A stretch of DNA of 64,000 bases. Origin: Alkalihalobacillus sp047302405. GTDB lineage: Bacteria > Bacillota > Bacilli > Bacillales > Bacillaceae_D. The stretch lies in NCBI RefSeq assembly GCF_047302405.1, contig NZ_CP154853.1, positions 310,001 through 374,000 of the forward strand. Reading direction: 5' to 3'. The notes below the pieces were generated by a model. The model was not told the DNA's origin. It ran no database searches and was given only the letters and a program-made list of their open reading frames with translations. Shown here one piece after another: positions 15,767 through 25,556 of this stretch. A program made the translations under genes and the position numbers. The stretch's first letter is position 1; each line of letters opens with the position of its first letter.

Positions 15767-18205
15767 TTGAAGGAAAAACTCGTATTAATTGGAAATGGAA
15801 TGGCCGGAATTCGAACCATAGAAGAGATTATCAAGTTAGAGCCTAATCGATTTGAAATTACCGTATTTGGAGAGGAACCTCAACCAAATTATAATCGCAT
15901 CCTTTTATCCTCTGTCTTACAAGGAGATGCGGGTGTAAATGATATCGTTCTAAATAATTATAAGTGGTATGAAGATAACCAGATTCAGTTATATACGGGA
16001 GATCCTATCGTATCCGTTGATCCCAAAAAACAAATCGTTAAAAGTGCAACTGGAATTAATCAGTCCTTTGATCGGCTCATTTTTGCGACTGGTTCTAATG
16101 CTTTTATGCTCCCTCTTCCTGGTGCAGATAAAGAGGGAGTCATTGCTTTTCGAAACATTAAAGATTGTGAAACGATGATGGAAACAGCTAAAAAGTATAA
16201 GAGAGCAGTGGTCATAGGAGGAGGGTTACTCGGGTTAGAGGCAGCGAGAGGTTTATTAAATTTAGAGATGGAAGTTGATGTGGTTCATCTTAATGACTTT
16301 TTAATGGAACGTCAGCTTGACCAAACCGCAGCCAAAATGCTTCAAGAAGAGTTAGAGAATCAAGGAATGAGATTTCATTTAAATAAACAAACAGAAAAGT
16401 TATTAGGAGGGAAAAGGGTTGAAGGTTTGTTGTTTAAAGATGGTACAAAGTTAGAGGCTGATCTTGTTGTGATGGCAGTCGGTATCAAACCAAACATTCA
16501 ACTAGCACAAAAAACGGGGTTAGAGATAGGTCGTGCGATTCAAGTTAACGATAAGATGGAGACGAGTCAACCTAATGTGTATGCGGTTGGTGAATGTGCA
16601 GAGCATAGGGGGGTTGTTTATGGACTTGTTGCCCCATTATATGAGCAAGGAAAAGTACTAGCTGCACATATATGCGAACAATCAAAAAATCAAACGCTAC
16701 AAACGCCAGGGTATGAAGGTTCGGTCATTTATACACAACTGAAAGTAGCAGGGGTCGATGTTTTCTCAGCAGGTAATTTCATAGATACAGATAAAACAAA
16801 ATCAATTCGAGTTCATGATGAGTTTGATCGGATCTATAAAAAGGTGGTCATTCAAGACAATCGTATACTTGGTTGTGTACTGTTTGGTGATACTTCCGAT
16901 TCACCAAGGATTTTATCTATGCTTCGTTCGAAAGAAGACATCTCTAAGTTAAATAAAGTGGCGATTTTACCATCGGAGCAGACGAGTGCTCAAAAGGAAT
17001 CAGCTGTTGCTAGTATGCTAGATTCAGAAACTATTTGTGGTTGTAATGGCGTTAGTAAAGGTGACATTGTCTCAGCGATAAATGAATTGGGCTTAAAAAC
17101 GGTACGTGAGGTCACACAATGTACAAATGCTTCTCGCTCATGTGGAGGCTGTAAACCGCAAGTACAGGAATTAATTGAGTTAACGACAGGTGAAGAAGCA
17201 AATCTGGCTAAAGAACCAATGTGTACATGTACAGACTATTCTCATGAAGAAGTAGTCGCAAACATTCGTGAGCTTGGATTGACCTTTATTCACGAAGTCA
17301 TGAATGTACTAAATTGGAAAAGTGAGGATGGTTGTTCTAAGTGTCGTCCAGCCCTTAATTATTATCTTGGTTTGATTGAGCCATTAAATTATGAAGACGA
17401 TAGTCATTCTAGGTTTGTTAACGAACGACTTCATGCAAACATTCAAAATGATGGAACGTTTTCCGTTGTTCCGCGAATGTATGGAGGGGTGACGGATTCA
17501 GCTCAACTTCGCAAAATTGCTGATGTTGCTGATCGCTATAATGTTCCACTTCTTAAAGTAACTGGTGGCCAACGAATTGATCTATTAGGAATTAATAAGG
17601 AAGATTTGCCAAAGGTTTGGAAAGAGCTTGATATGCGCTCCGGTTATGCGTATGGAAAAACATTAAGAACCGTAAAAACATGTGTAGGTGAAAATTTTTG
17701 TCGATTTGGAACACAGGACTCTATTGGTCTAGGGATATTAATAGAGAAAAAATATGAAGGGTTAAATACGCCTCATAAAGTGAAAATGGCGGTATCAGCC
17801 TGTCCGAGAAATTGTGCGGAATCAGGGATAAAAGACGTAGGAATTGTTGGAGTAGAGGGTGCTTGGGAGATTTATGTTGCGGGTAATGGTGGGGTAGATC
17901 TACGAAAAGGAGAGTTGCTTTGCAAAGTACAAACGTCTGAAGAAGTTATAAAAACGATCAGTGCGTTTTTACAATATTACCGTGAACAGGCAAAATATCT
18001 TGAACGAACATCTCATTGGGTAGAAAGGTTTGGATTAGATTCAATAAAAAAGGTTGTTTTGGAAGATAAAGAAGAAAGAGCGGTACTGATAGAAAGAATG
18101 GATATCGCTTTATCGACTTATCAAGATCCTTGGGAAGAAATTATTAACAGTGAAGAAAAGAAAGAAAAGTTATTCAAGAGAAATCTAGTAGATGTGAACA
18201 GCTAA
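15767..18205 (+). CDS. nasD: Assimilatory nitrite reductase [NAD(P)H] large subunit (NasD/NirB)
   Basis: The 812-residue enzyme reduces nitrite to ammonium in the cytosol. The order is an FAD/NAD(P)-binding oxidoreductase region (about 1-300, LVLIGNGMAGIRTIEEI; VVIGGGLLGLEAARGL), two BFD-like [2Fe-2S] segments (CGCNGVSKGDIV..SCGGC near 425-465 and CTCTDYSHEEVV..GCSKC near 485-525), and then the nitrite/sulfite reductase half. The sirohaem-[4Fe-4S] cysteines are present: Cys639 and Cys645 in TCVGENFCRFG, Cys679 and Cys683 in ACPRNCAES. The start is TTG 15767 after AAGGAGAGGA. It lies 37 bp after nasF. Confidence 0.95.
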   Translation: MKEKLVLIGNGMAGIRTIEEIIKLEPNRFEITVFGEEPQPNYNRILLSSVLQGDAGVNDIVLNNYKWYEDNQIQLYTGDPIVSVDPKKQIVKSATGINQSFDRLIFATGSNAFMLPLPGADKEGVIAFRNIKDCETMMETAKKYKRAVVIGGGLLGLEAARGLLNLEMEVDVVHLNDFLMERQLDQTAAKMLQEELENQGMRFHLNKQTEKLLGGKRVEGLLFKDGTKLEADLVVMAVGIKPNIQLAQKTGLEIGRAIQVNDKMETSQPNVYAVGECAEHRGVVYGLVAPLYEQGKVLAAHICEQSKNQTLQTPGYEGSVIYTQLKVAGVDVFSAGNFIDTDKTKSIRVHDEFDRIYKKVVIQDNRILGCVLFGDTSDSPRILSMLRSKEDISKLNKVAILPSEQTSAQKESAVASMLDSETICGCNGVSKGDIVSAINELGLKTVREVTQCTNASRSCGGCKPQVQELIELTTGEEANLAKEPMCTCTDYSHEEVVANIRELGLTFIHEVMNVLNWKSEDGCSKCRPALNYYLGLIEPLNYEDDSHSRFVNERLHANIQNDGTFSVVPRMYGGVTDSAQLRKIADVADRYNVPLLKVTGGQRIDLLGINKEDLPKVWKELDMRSGYAYGKTLRTVKTCVGENFCRFGTQDSIGLGILIEKKYEGLNTPHKVKMAVSACPRNCAESGIKDVGIVGVEGAWEIYVAGNGGVDLRKGELLCKVQTSEEVIKTISAFLQYYREQAKYLERTSHWVERFGLDSIKKVVLEDKEERAVLIERMDIALSTYQDPWEEIINSEEKKEKLFKRNLVDVNS

Positions 18206-18218
18206 GGAGGGTATTTGG

Positions 18219-18569
18219 ATGAAACAATTGGAAGAAAAAAGACGTGTGCTGGTGGCAAATAGGTTGGACCTTTCTCAAGGTTTAGGTAAGCATGTCGTTT
18301 TGGAAGGACTTCAGTTAGCCCTTTTTTTACAAGAGGATGGTTCGATTCATGCGATTGAAAACAGGTGTCCACATAAAGGAGGTCCCCTCTCAGATGGGAT
18401 TGTCAGTGGGCAACATGTTTTTTGCCCTCTTCATGACTGGAAAATTAATACAAAAACAGGTGAAGCTGAAGGCGGAGATAATGGATGTGTTAGAGTGTTT
18501 GAGGTCGAATTAAGTGGTCATGATGTATATGTTTGGTTAGATGATGAAAGTAACTCTTTGTTCCTTTGA
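18219..18569 (+). CDS. nasE: Nitrite reductase small subunit, Rieske type (NasE/NirD)
   Basis: The 116-residue protein has a Rieske [2Fe-2S] site, CPHKGGPLSDGIV and CPLHDWKIN, with the expected Cys-x-His and Cys-x2-His pairs. It pairs with NasD. ATG 18219 follows AAGGAGGG. The 3' end (18569) lies 16 bp before the nasB start, so the genes are co-transcribed. The length is normal for the family. Confidence 0.92.
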   Translation: MKQLEEKRRVLVANRLDLSQGLGKHVVLEGLQLALFLQEDGSIHAIENRCPHKGGPLSDGIVSGQHVFCPLHDWKINTKTGEAEGGDNGCVRVFEVELSGHDVYVWLDDESNSLFL

Positions 18570-18585
18570 TAGGCGGAGGTGTAGC

Positions 18586-20868
18586 TTGAATAGACAAAAA
18601 GAGAAACTAGTTGTCATTGGAAATGGAATGGCTGGTTCGCGAATTCTTTCAGAAATTGTTCGGAAAGCACCTGATAAGTTTGAAATGACGGTTATCGGTA
18701 GTGAACCTGTTTCTAGTTATAACCGAGTACTTCTTTCTTCTGTTTTACAAGGGGAAAAGGAGCTTAAGGATATTAAAATTCATGCAGATGAATGGTATGA
18801 GAAAAATAATATTAATCTGCGAGTGGGAGAAACAGTTGTCCATTTTAATCCAGATTCGAATGTATTGATAACAGACAAAGGCTATAGGACGGAATATGAC
18901 CATTTGGTATTTGCTACTGGTTCGAGCCCCCTTAAACTTCCGATTCCAGGCAGTCAACTTTCAAATGTTAGGACATTTCGAACGATGGAAGATTGTGATC
19001 ATCTTACAGCCCTTGCTAAACATGCAAAAACAGCCATTGTTATTGGTGGTGGTCTTCTCGGGTTAGAAGCAGCCAAAGGGTTAATCCATCTTGGGTTAGA
19101 GGTAAATGTTGTGCATTTGGGTGAGCGTATTATGGAACGTCAGCTCGATGAGACAGCATCGAATTTACTTATGGAAACATTAAAGAATCAAGGGATTCAA
19201 TTTTGGTTACAAAAAGAAACGAAAGAAATAGTAGGTGAAAGTACGGTTGAAGGAGTTCGTTTTACTGATGGGACGATGCTCAAAGCAGATATTGTGATCA
19301 TGTGTGCGGGTATTCGTCCGAATATTGAACTCGCTAAAGCTAATGGAATCAAAACGAATCGAGCAATTGTCGTCAATGATTCCCTTCAAACGAGTAGCCC
19401 TAATGTTTATGCAATTGGCGAATGTGCTGAACATCGAGGGATCGTATATGGACTGGTCCAACCACTAAATGAACAAGCACATGTATTGGCCCAGATTCTT
19501 TGCGGCGTTCAAGGACATGTTTATCGTGGGACAACGGTCTCCTCGAAACTCAAAATATCTGGAGTCCATGTTTTTTCTGCTGGGATAATCGAGCCAAAAG
19601 AAACGATGTATTCCTTAACGCTCATTAATGAAATTAAAAAAAACTATAAACGGTTCATTTTTGAAGATGACCGATTAGTAGGAGTTATTTTATACGGGGA
19701 AGTTCAGAATAGTCCATTGCTTTTGGAGTATATAGTGGATAAACAAATTTTATCGGACGAGCGAAAACAACAATTATTAACGATGGTAGATTCGGTTGAA
19801 GATGTCGTTAAGAACTTGAAAAAAACCGATTTAGTTTGTCAATGTAATGCTGTTTCTAAAGGAATCATTCAAGAAGCAATTACTAGACACGGTGCAAAAA
19901 CGATAGAGGAAGTTAAAGTGAGGACGAAAGCATCAAGTTCTTGTGGAGGGTGCTCATCAACAATAAAGGCGATGCTCCAGACGATAGAAATGGGAAGTAC
20001 CACTTTAGAAAGTGAAAAAGAGACACTCTGTGCGTGTATCGATTTGTCTGAAGATGAAGTAGTCGAACGGATTATTAAATTAGATTTAGAGACAGTTGAA
20101 GAGGTTCGTTCAACGCTTGGCTGGATGAAGTCGAAAGGATGTAAAGTTTGTCAGAAAGTCCTTACTTACTATGTGACCATGATTCACACTTCACTGCTTG
20201 ATTATTCTAACGAAGAATTAAATGTGTTTGAGCAAAACAACGGAAAGTTTGCATTAACTCCTGAATTCTACGGGGGAGTAATATCAGCTGAACAGGTTAG
20301 TAGAGTGGCTAAAATAATGAAACGGTATCGAGTGCCGTATTTAAGAGTTCGTAGTGATCAACGAATCGAACTCAATTCCATTGAAAAAGAGCAATTGGAA
20401 AACCTTTATACGGATTTAGATTTACCGTTAAGGAAAAATAACTTTTATCAAGTTCAGCCGGTCCTCATGATGAACGATTTCCGAGAAAATAAAGAACAAT
20501 TGTTGGAATTAGCTACTGAAATGGACAAAAAATTATTAGGGGTTATCGTTCCACATACTGTGCAAATCGGAATTTTTTATTTAGGAGAAAGGGTCAATGT
20601 TACAAAGTGTGATCTTCGAATTGACTATTATCCTCTTGGATTAGAATTATCCGTCATAGGACAAGGTGAAGAGGAAAACCTATTGTTTTACAAAACACTC
20701 AAAGAAGAGATGCTCCTTGAGATGGTCATAGCTTTGATTCATTATTACAGAATGACAGCCAAGTATTTAGAACCACTATACTCTTGGTTTCAACGGATGG
20801 GAATAATTTCTGTTCGGGAGTTCATATTTGATGAAACAAATCGTTCTGAACTCTTAACATCGCTTTGA
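18586..20868 (+). CDS. nasB: Assimilatory nitrate reductase electron-transfer subunit (NasB)
   Basis: This 760-residue protein is a paralogue of NasD but best matches NasB, which passes electrons from NAD(P)H to the nitrate reductase NasC. The FAD/NAD part (LVVIGNGMAGSRIL; IVIGGGLLGLEAAKGL) and both BFD-like Fe-S segments (CQCNAVSKGII..SCGGC; CACIDLSEDEVV..GCKVC) are intact. The C-terminal nitrite-reductase-like half keeps PEFYGGVISAEQVSRVAKIMKRYRVPYLRV but lacks all four sirohaem cysteines. TTG 18586 follows GGAGGT; an in-frame ATG at 18541 overlaps nasE and has no ribosome site. NasB arose by duplication of a NirB-type gene (inference). Confidence 0.9.
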   Translation: MNRQKEKLVVIGNGMAGSRILSEIVRKAPDKFEMTVIGSEPVSSYNRVLLSSVLQGEKELKDIKIHADEWYEKNNINLRVGETVVHFNPDSNVLITDKGYRTEYDHLVFATGSSPLKLPIPGSQLSNVRTFRTMEDCDHLTALAKHAKTAIVIGGGLLGLEAAKGLIHLGLEVNVVHLGERIMERQLDETASNLLMETLKNQGIQFWLQKETKEIVGESTVEGVRFTDGTMLKADIVIMCAGIRPNIELAKANGIKTNRAIVVNDSLQTSSPNVYAIGECAEHRGIVYGLVQPLNEQAHVLAQILCGVQGHVYRGTTVSSKLKISGVHVFSAGIIEPKETMYSLTLINEIKKNYKRFIFEDDRLVGVILYGEVQNSPLLLEYIVDKQILSDERKQQLLTMVDSVEDVVKNLKKTDLVCQCNAVSKGIIQEAITRHGAKTIEEVKVRTKASSSCGGCSSTIKAMLQTIEMGSTTLESEKETLCACIDLSEDEVVERIIKLDLETVEEVRSTLGWMKSKGCKVCQKVLTYYVTMIHTSLLDYSNEELNVFEQNNGKFALTPEFYGGVISAEQVSRVAKIMKRYRVPYLRVRSDQRIELNSIEKEQLENLYTDLDLPLRKNNFYQVQPVLMMNDFRENKEQLLELATEMDKKLLGVIVPHTVQIGIFYLGERVNVTKCDLRIDYYPLGLELSVIGQGEEENLLFYKTLKEEMLLEMVIALIHYYRMTAKYLEPLYSWFQRMGIISVREFIFDETNRSELLTSL

Positions 20869-20902
20869 AAAGGCACTGAACAGCAGGGGAGGAGGGAAGT
20901 AT

Positions 20903-23035
20903 TTGACTGGTAAAATGTTAGCTTATTTTCGTCAAAAAGAGCAGGGGAATGAAACGGAGCATGTCTATGATAGCCAATGCCCATTTTGTAGTGTTCAATG
21001 TAAAATGCAGTTGATTGAATCTAGAAGTGGAAATCGTAAACGTTATAAAACCATTGGTAAGTCGAATCCAACTTCACATGGGCGTTTATGTATAAAAGGG
21101 ATGCATGCCCATCAACATGCCCTACATAAAGAACGTTTGACCCAGCCCATGATTAAATCAAATGGACAATTTGTTCCGATTTCTTGGACAGAGGCTCTTG
21201 CTTATATTAAAGAGAATATTACCGAGATCCAGCAAAAATACGGATACGATGCAATGTCTGTCTATGGGAGTGCTTCTATTACAAATGAAGAGGCGTATCT
21301 TATGGGGAAATTTGCACGCGTTGCCTTAAAAACGAAATATATTGATTATAATGGACGACTTTGTATGTCTGCCGCAGCATCCGCAGCCACCTTAACTTTG
21401 GGGATGGATCGCGGAATGACTAATGGATTACAGGAAATCCCCGAAGCTGAATGTTTAATTTTAGCGGGAACGAATATCGGAGAATGTCAGCCAACATTGA
21501 TGCCTTATTTTGAACAAGCTAAGAAGAATGGAGCTTTTATCATAGCTATAGACCCAAGGGAAACCTCAACAACAAAGCTTGCTAATCTACATTTGCAGTT
21601 AAAGCCTGGTACTGATGCTGCTCTTTACAATGGAATCTTACATGTTATTTTTCAGGAAGATTTAATTGATTCCGAGTTTCTAGCTAAACGGGCAAAAGGG
21701 TTTGATGAAGTGAAAAAGTGGGTTCTTTCTCTTGAATTAACTGAAATATCTGATATTACAGGGGTTTCTGAGAGGGACATTCGGCGTGCAGCTATTGAGT
21801 TTGCTACACCTAAGACTGGTATGATTTTTAGTGCCAGAGGTGTTGAACAACAAACGGATGGCTCCATATCTGTTCGAAATTTATTAAATATTTTACTCGC
21901 TACAGGTAAAGTTGGAAAACATGCATGTGGATATGGGGCGATAACTGGACAGAGTAATGGTCAAGGGGCAAGAGAACACGGTCAAAAAGCGGACCAGCTT
22001 CCAGGTTATCGATCTATTGAAAATCTGGAGGATCGTAAATTTATAGCGAATGTATGGGGCATTTCTGAAGAAGAGCTCCCGAGAAAAGGAGTCTCTGCTT
22101 TTGAAATGATAGAGAAGATCAATACTGAAGAAATTAAAGGAATGTTTTTACTTTGTTCGAATCCAGTTGTTTCAAACCCAAATGCTCACTTTGTAAAACA
22201 AGCATTATCCAAACTAAATTTCCTTGTAGCGGTTGATTTATTTATATCTGAGACAGCCAAATTAGCCGATTTGATTTTGCCTTCTACATCTTATTTGGAG
22301 GATGAGGGCACGATGACAAATTTTGAAGGTAGAGTAACGGTTCGAGAAGCAGCGATGAAACCAATAGGCGAAGCCAAACATGATTGGCAAATTCTTTGTC
22401 TGATTGCCAAAACACTTGGGGCTGGTCGTTTCTTTCCATTTAATAACGCAGAAGAGATCTTTAATGAATTAAGAAAGGCAAGTCGTGGAGGGAAGGCTGA
22501 CTATTATGGTATGAGTTATTCAAGGCTTCGAGAGAATGAAGGGCTTCTTTGGCCTTGTCCAAGTGTAGACCATCCAGGAACGAGCCGTTTATTTGAAGAA
22601 GGTTTTGCTCATGATGAGCGAAGGGCAAAAATGGTTGTAGTACCTAATAAACCTGAGGTAGCAAAAGAATCCGTTTGTTCTAAATATCCTCTTTATTTAA
22701 CGACAGGGAGGGTAATGTCTCATTATTTGACAGGGGTTCAGACCCGTAAAAGCTCTTCATTAGAAGCGAGAAACTTTGAATCTTATATGGAAATACACCC
22801 TGAGACGGCTATTCGATATAACGTAAAAGATCAAAAACTTGTCAAGATAGAATCAAGGCGAGGTTCCATTATTGTTCGGAGTAAAATAACAAAAACAATT
22901 AGAAAAGATACCTTATTTGTTCCTTTTCATTGGGACGAAGGGCAGAATGTCAATCGACTGGTAGCTGATGACCTTGATCCAACTTGTCGTATGCCGAGTT
23001 TTAAAGTAAGTGCTGTTAAGTTAACACTAGTATAA
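20903..23035 (+). CDS. nasC: Assimilatory nitrate reductase catalytic subunit (NasC)
   Basis: The 710-residue molybdopterin oxidoreductase reduces nitrate to nitrite. The N-terminal cysteines CPFCSVQC (about 27-34) and GRLCIKG (about 64) bind [4Fe-4S]. The Mo-bis-MGD domains follow: ALAYIKENITEIQQKYG, YNGRLCMSAAASAATLTLGMDRG, CGYGAITGQSNGQGAREHGQKADQLPGYR and the C-terminal molydop-binding domain with LYLTTGRVMSHYLTGVQTRKS. No signal peptide is present, as expected for the cytosolic assimilatory enzyme. The start is TTG 20903 after GGGAGGAGGG. It follows nasB closely and precedes nasA by 20 bp. Confidence 0.93.
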   Translation: MTGKMLAYFRQKEQGNETEHVYDSQCPFCSVQCKMQLIESRSGNRKRYKTIGKSNPTSHGRLCIKGMHAHQHALHKERLTQPMIKSNGQFVPISWTEALAYIKENITEIQQKYGYDAMSVYGSASITNEEAYLMGKFARVALKTKYIDYNGRLCMSAAASAATLTLGMDRGMTNGLQEIPEAECLILAGTNIGECQPTLMPYFEQAKKNGAFIIAIDPRETSTTKLANLHLQLKPGTDAALYNGILHVIFQEDLIDSEFLAKRAKGFDEVKKWVLSLELTEISDITGVSERDIRRAAIEFATPKTGMIFSARGVEQQTDGSISVRNLLNILLATGKVGKHACGYGAITGQSNGQGAREHGQKADQLPGYRSIENLEDRKFIANVWGISEEELPRKGVSAFEMIEKINTEEIKGMFLLCSNPVVSNPNAHFVKQALSKLNFLVAVDLFISETAKLADLILPSTSYLEDEGTMTNFEGRVTVREAAMKPIGEAKHDWQILCLIAKTLGAGRFFPFNNAEEIFNELRKASRGGKADYYGMSYSRLRENEGLLWPCPSVDHPGTSRLFEEGFAHDERRAKMVVVPNKPEVAKESVCSKYPLYLTTGRVMSHYLTGVQTRKSSSLEARNFESYMEIHPETAIRYNVKDQKLVKIESRRGSIIVRSKITKTIRKDTLFVPFHWDEGQNVNRLVADDLDPTCRMPSFKVSAVKLTLV

Positions 23036-23055
23036 AGAAAAAGGGAGTGGGGTAA

Positions 23056-24255
23056 GTGAAACTATCAGACCTTAAAAAAAGTGGTCATGCGCCATCATTA
23101 TTGTCAGCTTTCTTATATTTTGATATTAGCTTTATGATATGGGTACTTCTTGGTGCTTTAGGGGCGTATATTACGGTAGATTTTGGTTTATCTGCATCAC
23201 AACTAGGATTAATTGTCGCAATACCGATTTTAGCTGGTTCGGTTTTTCGTATTATTGTTGGAATACTGACCGATCGATTTGGAGCGAAAAAAACAGCAAT
23301 AGGTGGTATGGTCATCACGATGGTTCCACTTTTCTGGGGGTGGTTATTCGGAAACACAATTAGTGAATTAGTGGCTATTGGGATTTTGCTTGGTGTGGCA
23401 GGAGCAAGTTTTTCAGCTTCTTTACCACTGGCTAGTCGTTGGTATCCACCACATATGCAAGGCATTGCAATGGGAATTGCAGGAGCAGGAAATAGCGGGA
23501 CGTTGCTAGCAACCCTTTTTGGACCACGGTTAGCGGAAGTGTTCGGTTGGAGTGGGGTGATGGGATTAGCTCTTATCCCGTTACTACTTGTTATGGTTTC
23601 GTTTTTTTTCATGGCAAAAGAACCACCTAATCAGCCAAAACCAAAGCCACTTAAAGACTATTTCCTTGTCTTTAAAGAAGTAGATACTTGGTATTTCTGT
23701 TTGTTATATAGTGTGACTTTTGGTGGTTTCGTAGGTCTATCCAGCTTTTTAAGTTATTTCTTTGTCAGTCAATATTCTCTTTCTGGCGTTCGGGCAGGTG
23801 AATTTGTCACAATTGTTGTTGCGGCAGGGAGCTTCTTACGACCGGTAGGGGGATTAATTGCCGATAAAATTGGGGGAGCGACATTGTTACGCATGTTATT
23901 TGTTGGGGTTGCTATTAGTATGTTTGCAGTCAGTTTACTTCCACCACTTTTATTTGTGACAATTGCTCTTTTTTTAGGAATGGGTTTTCTTGGAATGGGA
24001 AATGGAGCGGTTTTTCAACTTGTCCCACAAAGATTTGAAAAAGAGATTGGGATGGTGACCGGAATTGTAGGGGCTGCTGGTGGAATTGGCGGGTTCTTTT
24101 TACCTAATCTTTTAGGAATTATGAGAGATTGGACCGGGAGCTATTCAAGTGGATTTCTAATTTTATCGGCGGTTGCCCTTTTGGCATTAGGTTTGCTTTT
24201 ATGGGCACAGCTTAGTTGGAAGAGAGAGTGGAAAATGGCTAAAAAACTAGCATAA
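23056..24255 (+). CDS. nasA: Nitrate/nitrite transporter, NarK/NasA (NNP) family MFS
   Basis: The 399-residue protein has about 12 membrane segments and the NNP nitrate signature AGAGNSGTLLATLFGPRLAE (about 137-156), plus GMGNGAVFQLVPQRF in the second half. The conserved Arg in RIIVGILTDRFGAKKT is present. It imports nitrate for the NasB-NasC reductase. GTG 23056 follows AAGGGAGTGGGG. It is the last gene of the operon, ending in a clear terminator; in B. subtilis nasA is a separate divergent unit, so its placement here is a local arrangement. Confidence 0.92.
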   Translation: MKLSDLKKSGHAPSLLSAFLYFDISFMIWVLLGALGAYITVDFGLSASQLGLIVAIPILAGSVFRIIVGILTDRFGAKKTAIGGMVITMVPLFWGWLFGNTISELVAIGILLGVAGASFSASLPLASRWYPPHMQGIAMGIAGAGNSGTLLATLFGPRLAEVFGWSGVMGLALIPLLLVMVSFFFMAKEPPNQPKPKPLKDYFLVFKEVDTWYFCLLYSVTFGGFVGLSSFLSYFFVSQYSLSGVRAGEFVTIVVAAGSFLRPVGGLIADKIGGATLLRMLFVGVAISMFAVSLLPPLLFVTIALFLGMGFLGMGNGAVFQLVPQRFEKEIGMVTGIVGAAGGIGGFFLPNLLGIMRDWTGSYSSGFLILSAVALLALGLLLWAQLSWKREWKMAKKLA

Positions 24256-24279
24256 CCATTCGATAACATATATATAAAG

Positions 24280-24312
24280 GCCCTAAGAATTTATAGATTC
24301 TTAGGGCTTCTT
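24280..24312 (+). terminator. Terminator of the nas operon
   Basis: GCCCTAAGAAT / ATTCTTAGGGC stem with a TTATAG loop, followed by TTCTT, just downstream of nasA. Confidence 0.85.
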
Positions 24313-24470
24313 AATGTATGATAAATTTTAAAGCGATCAAGTGCCTATGAGTAGCTAACCTTAAAAGTGTCATAGCTATATTTAGCAACGTGCGAATAAT
24401 TCTTTTTATTTGATAATTGCATCAATAGACAAATTTCATATAAAATAAGGAATAGATGGGAGGGAAACAA

Positions 24471-25109
24471 ATGACAGTAAAATCAGCAAGAGACCGAATT
24501 ATCGATACTGCTCTACAGCTTTTTGAAAAATATGGATATCATGGGGTTGGAATAAATAAAATCATTGAAGAAAGTGGAACATCTAAAGGTGGATTCTATC
24601 ATAACTTTAAATCTAAAGATGAATTGCTATTTATCATTCATGACACATTTATATCCTATGCCTTAAACCAAGTAGGAAAAGCGGTCGAAAAAAATGAAAC
24701 ACCGACAGAACAACTATCACAAATTTTAAAATCATCAGCAGAAAACTTTACAAAGTATAAGCCGCATCAAACAGTTTTTTATCAAGATCATACGTATTTG
24801 CCAGAAGAATATTTTGAAGCGATAAGTAAAAAACGTGATAAAGTAAGGGACCTTATTAATAATGTGATTCAAGAGGGTGTCGATAAAGGAGAGTTTTTAC
24901 CAAATTTACCGGTACCGATTATTGGAATGACGATTTTTGGAATGGTGAACTGGACGTATAAATGGTACAACCCAGAAGGCCCCTTTTCAAATGAAGAAAT
25001 TGTCGTGATTTATGCTGATTTTACGCTAAACTCACTTTTGACAGAAGAGGCTAAGCAAAAGTATCAGTTTTCTACTTATTTTGAACAGAATCAAGCACCA
25101 CAAAAATAA
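24471..25109 (+). CDS. TetR/AcrR-family transcriptional regulator
   Basis: The 212-residue regulator has an N-terminal TetR helix-turn-helix (RIIDTALQLFEKYGYHGVGINKIIEESGTSKGGFYHNFKSKDELL, residues about 8-52) and a helical ligand-binding domain with a Trp-rich segment near MVNWTYKWYNPEG that resembles KstR2/FadR-like regulators of acyl-CoA metabolism. ATG 24471 follows GGGAGGGAA. The gene precedes etfBA-fadF, so control of fatty-acid or other acyl-CoA degradation is plausible. A TetR-like palindrome at 25382-25395 is a candidate target. Ligand and targets are inference. Confidence 0.8.
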   Translation: MTVKSARDRIIDTALQLFEKYGYHGVGINKIIEESGTSKGGFYHNFKSKDELLFIIHDTFISYALNQVGKAVEKNETPTEQLSQILKSSAENFTKYKPHQTVFYQDHTYLPEEYFEAISKKRDKVRDLINNVIQEGVDKGEFLPNLPVPIIGMTIFGMVNWTYKWYNPEGPFSNEEIVVIYADFTLNSLLTEEAKQKYQFSTYFEQNQAPQK

Positions 25110-25278
25110 AGCCGACATTTGAGTTAAAAATGGGTTGTTAATCATTATGTTTCTCCCTCCTTCCCATAAAGAAAAGGCGGGGAGATGCGTAGGTGCCTAT
25201 TGAAACATTTACCAAAAAAGTAAAGGTGAAAGATTAAACCAATTATCTTTAATTTTCTAATAATTCTTATAAAAAATA

Positions 25279-25307
25279 TTGACTAATGGAGAGTGATAAA
25301 TTAGTAT
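25279..25307 (+). promoter_or_regulatory. Inferred sigma-A promoter for etfBA-fadF with overlapping inverted repeat
   Basis: TTGACT at 25279-25284 and TAGTAT at 25302-25307 are separated by 17 bp. The -10 is inside the arm ATTAGTA (25300-25306), whose complement TACTAAT is at 25317-25323. This is a layout expected of a repressor site at the start of transcription. Confidence 0.5.
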
Positions 25308-25381
25308 TAAAGAAAGTACTAATGATAAAAATAAGGAATCCAAGACATAATTGTTAAGGAAATTTTTTATGGCTTTCTTAG

Positions 25382-25395
25382 ACAGACTGGTCTGT
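25382..25395. promoter_or_regulatory. TetR-type operator-like palindrome
   Basis: ACAGAC-TG-GTCTGT is a perfect 6-bp palindrome with a 2-bp centre (context CAGACTGGTCTG), typical of operators of TetR-family repressors. It lies between the TetR gene and etfB. Confidence 0.55.
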
Positions 25396-25503
25396 TGAAA
25401 AATAAGGGAATTTGTCGAATTTAATCAAATATAGGAGGGATGTTTGTAAAATTATAAGATAATGCTATCTTACCATAGAGTATCTATTTATTATATGAAA
25501 TAA

Positions 25504-25518
25504 AGTAAACGCTTTCTT
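25504..25518. promoter_or_regulatory. Candidate CcpA (cre) site upstream of etfB
   Basis: AGTAAACGCTTTCTT reads on the other strand as AAGAAAGCGTTTACT, a strong match to the Bacillus cre consensus. Carbon catabolite control of etf and fatty-acid genes is known in B. subtilis, which fits this position. Confidence 0.6.
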
Positions 25519-25556
25519 ATTGAGGGATTTAAAAATTTAACAGACTATTCATTTTA

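Noticed and set aside
23085..23612. Long minus-strand open frame opposite nasA
   Set aside because: It is the shadow of a membrane-protein gene; composition and lack of a ribosome site argue against coding.
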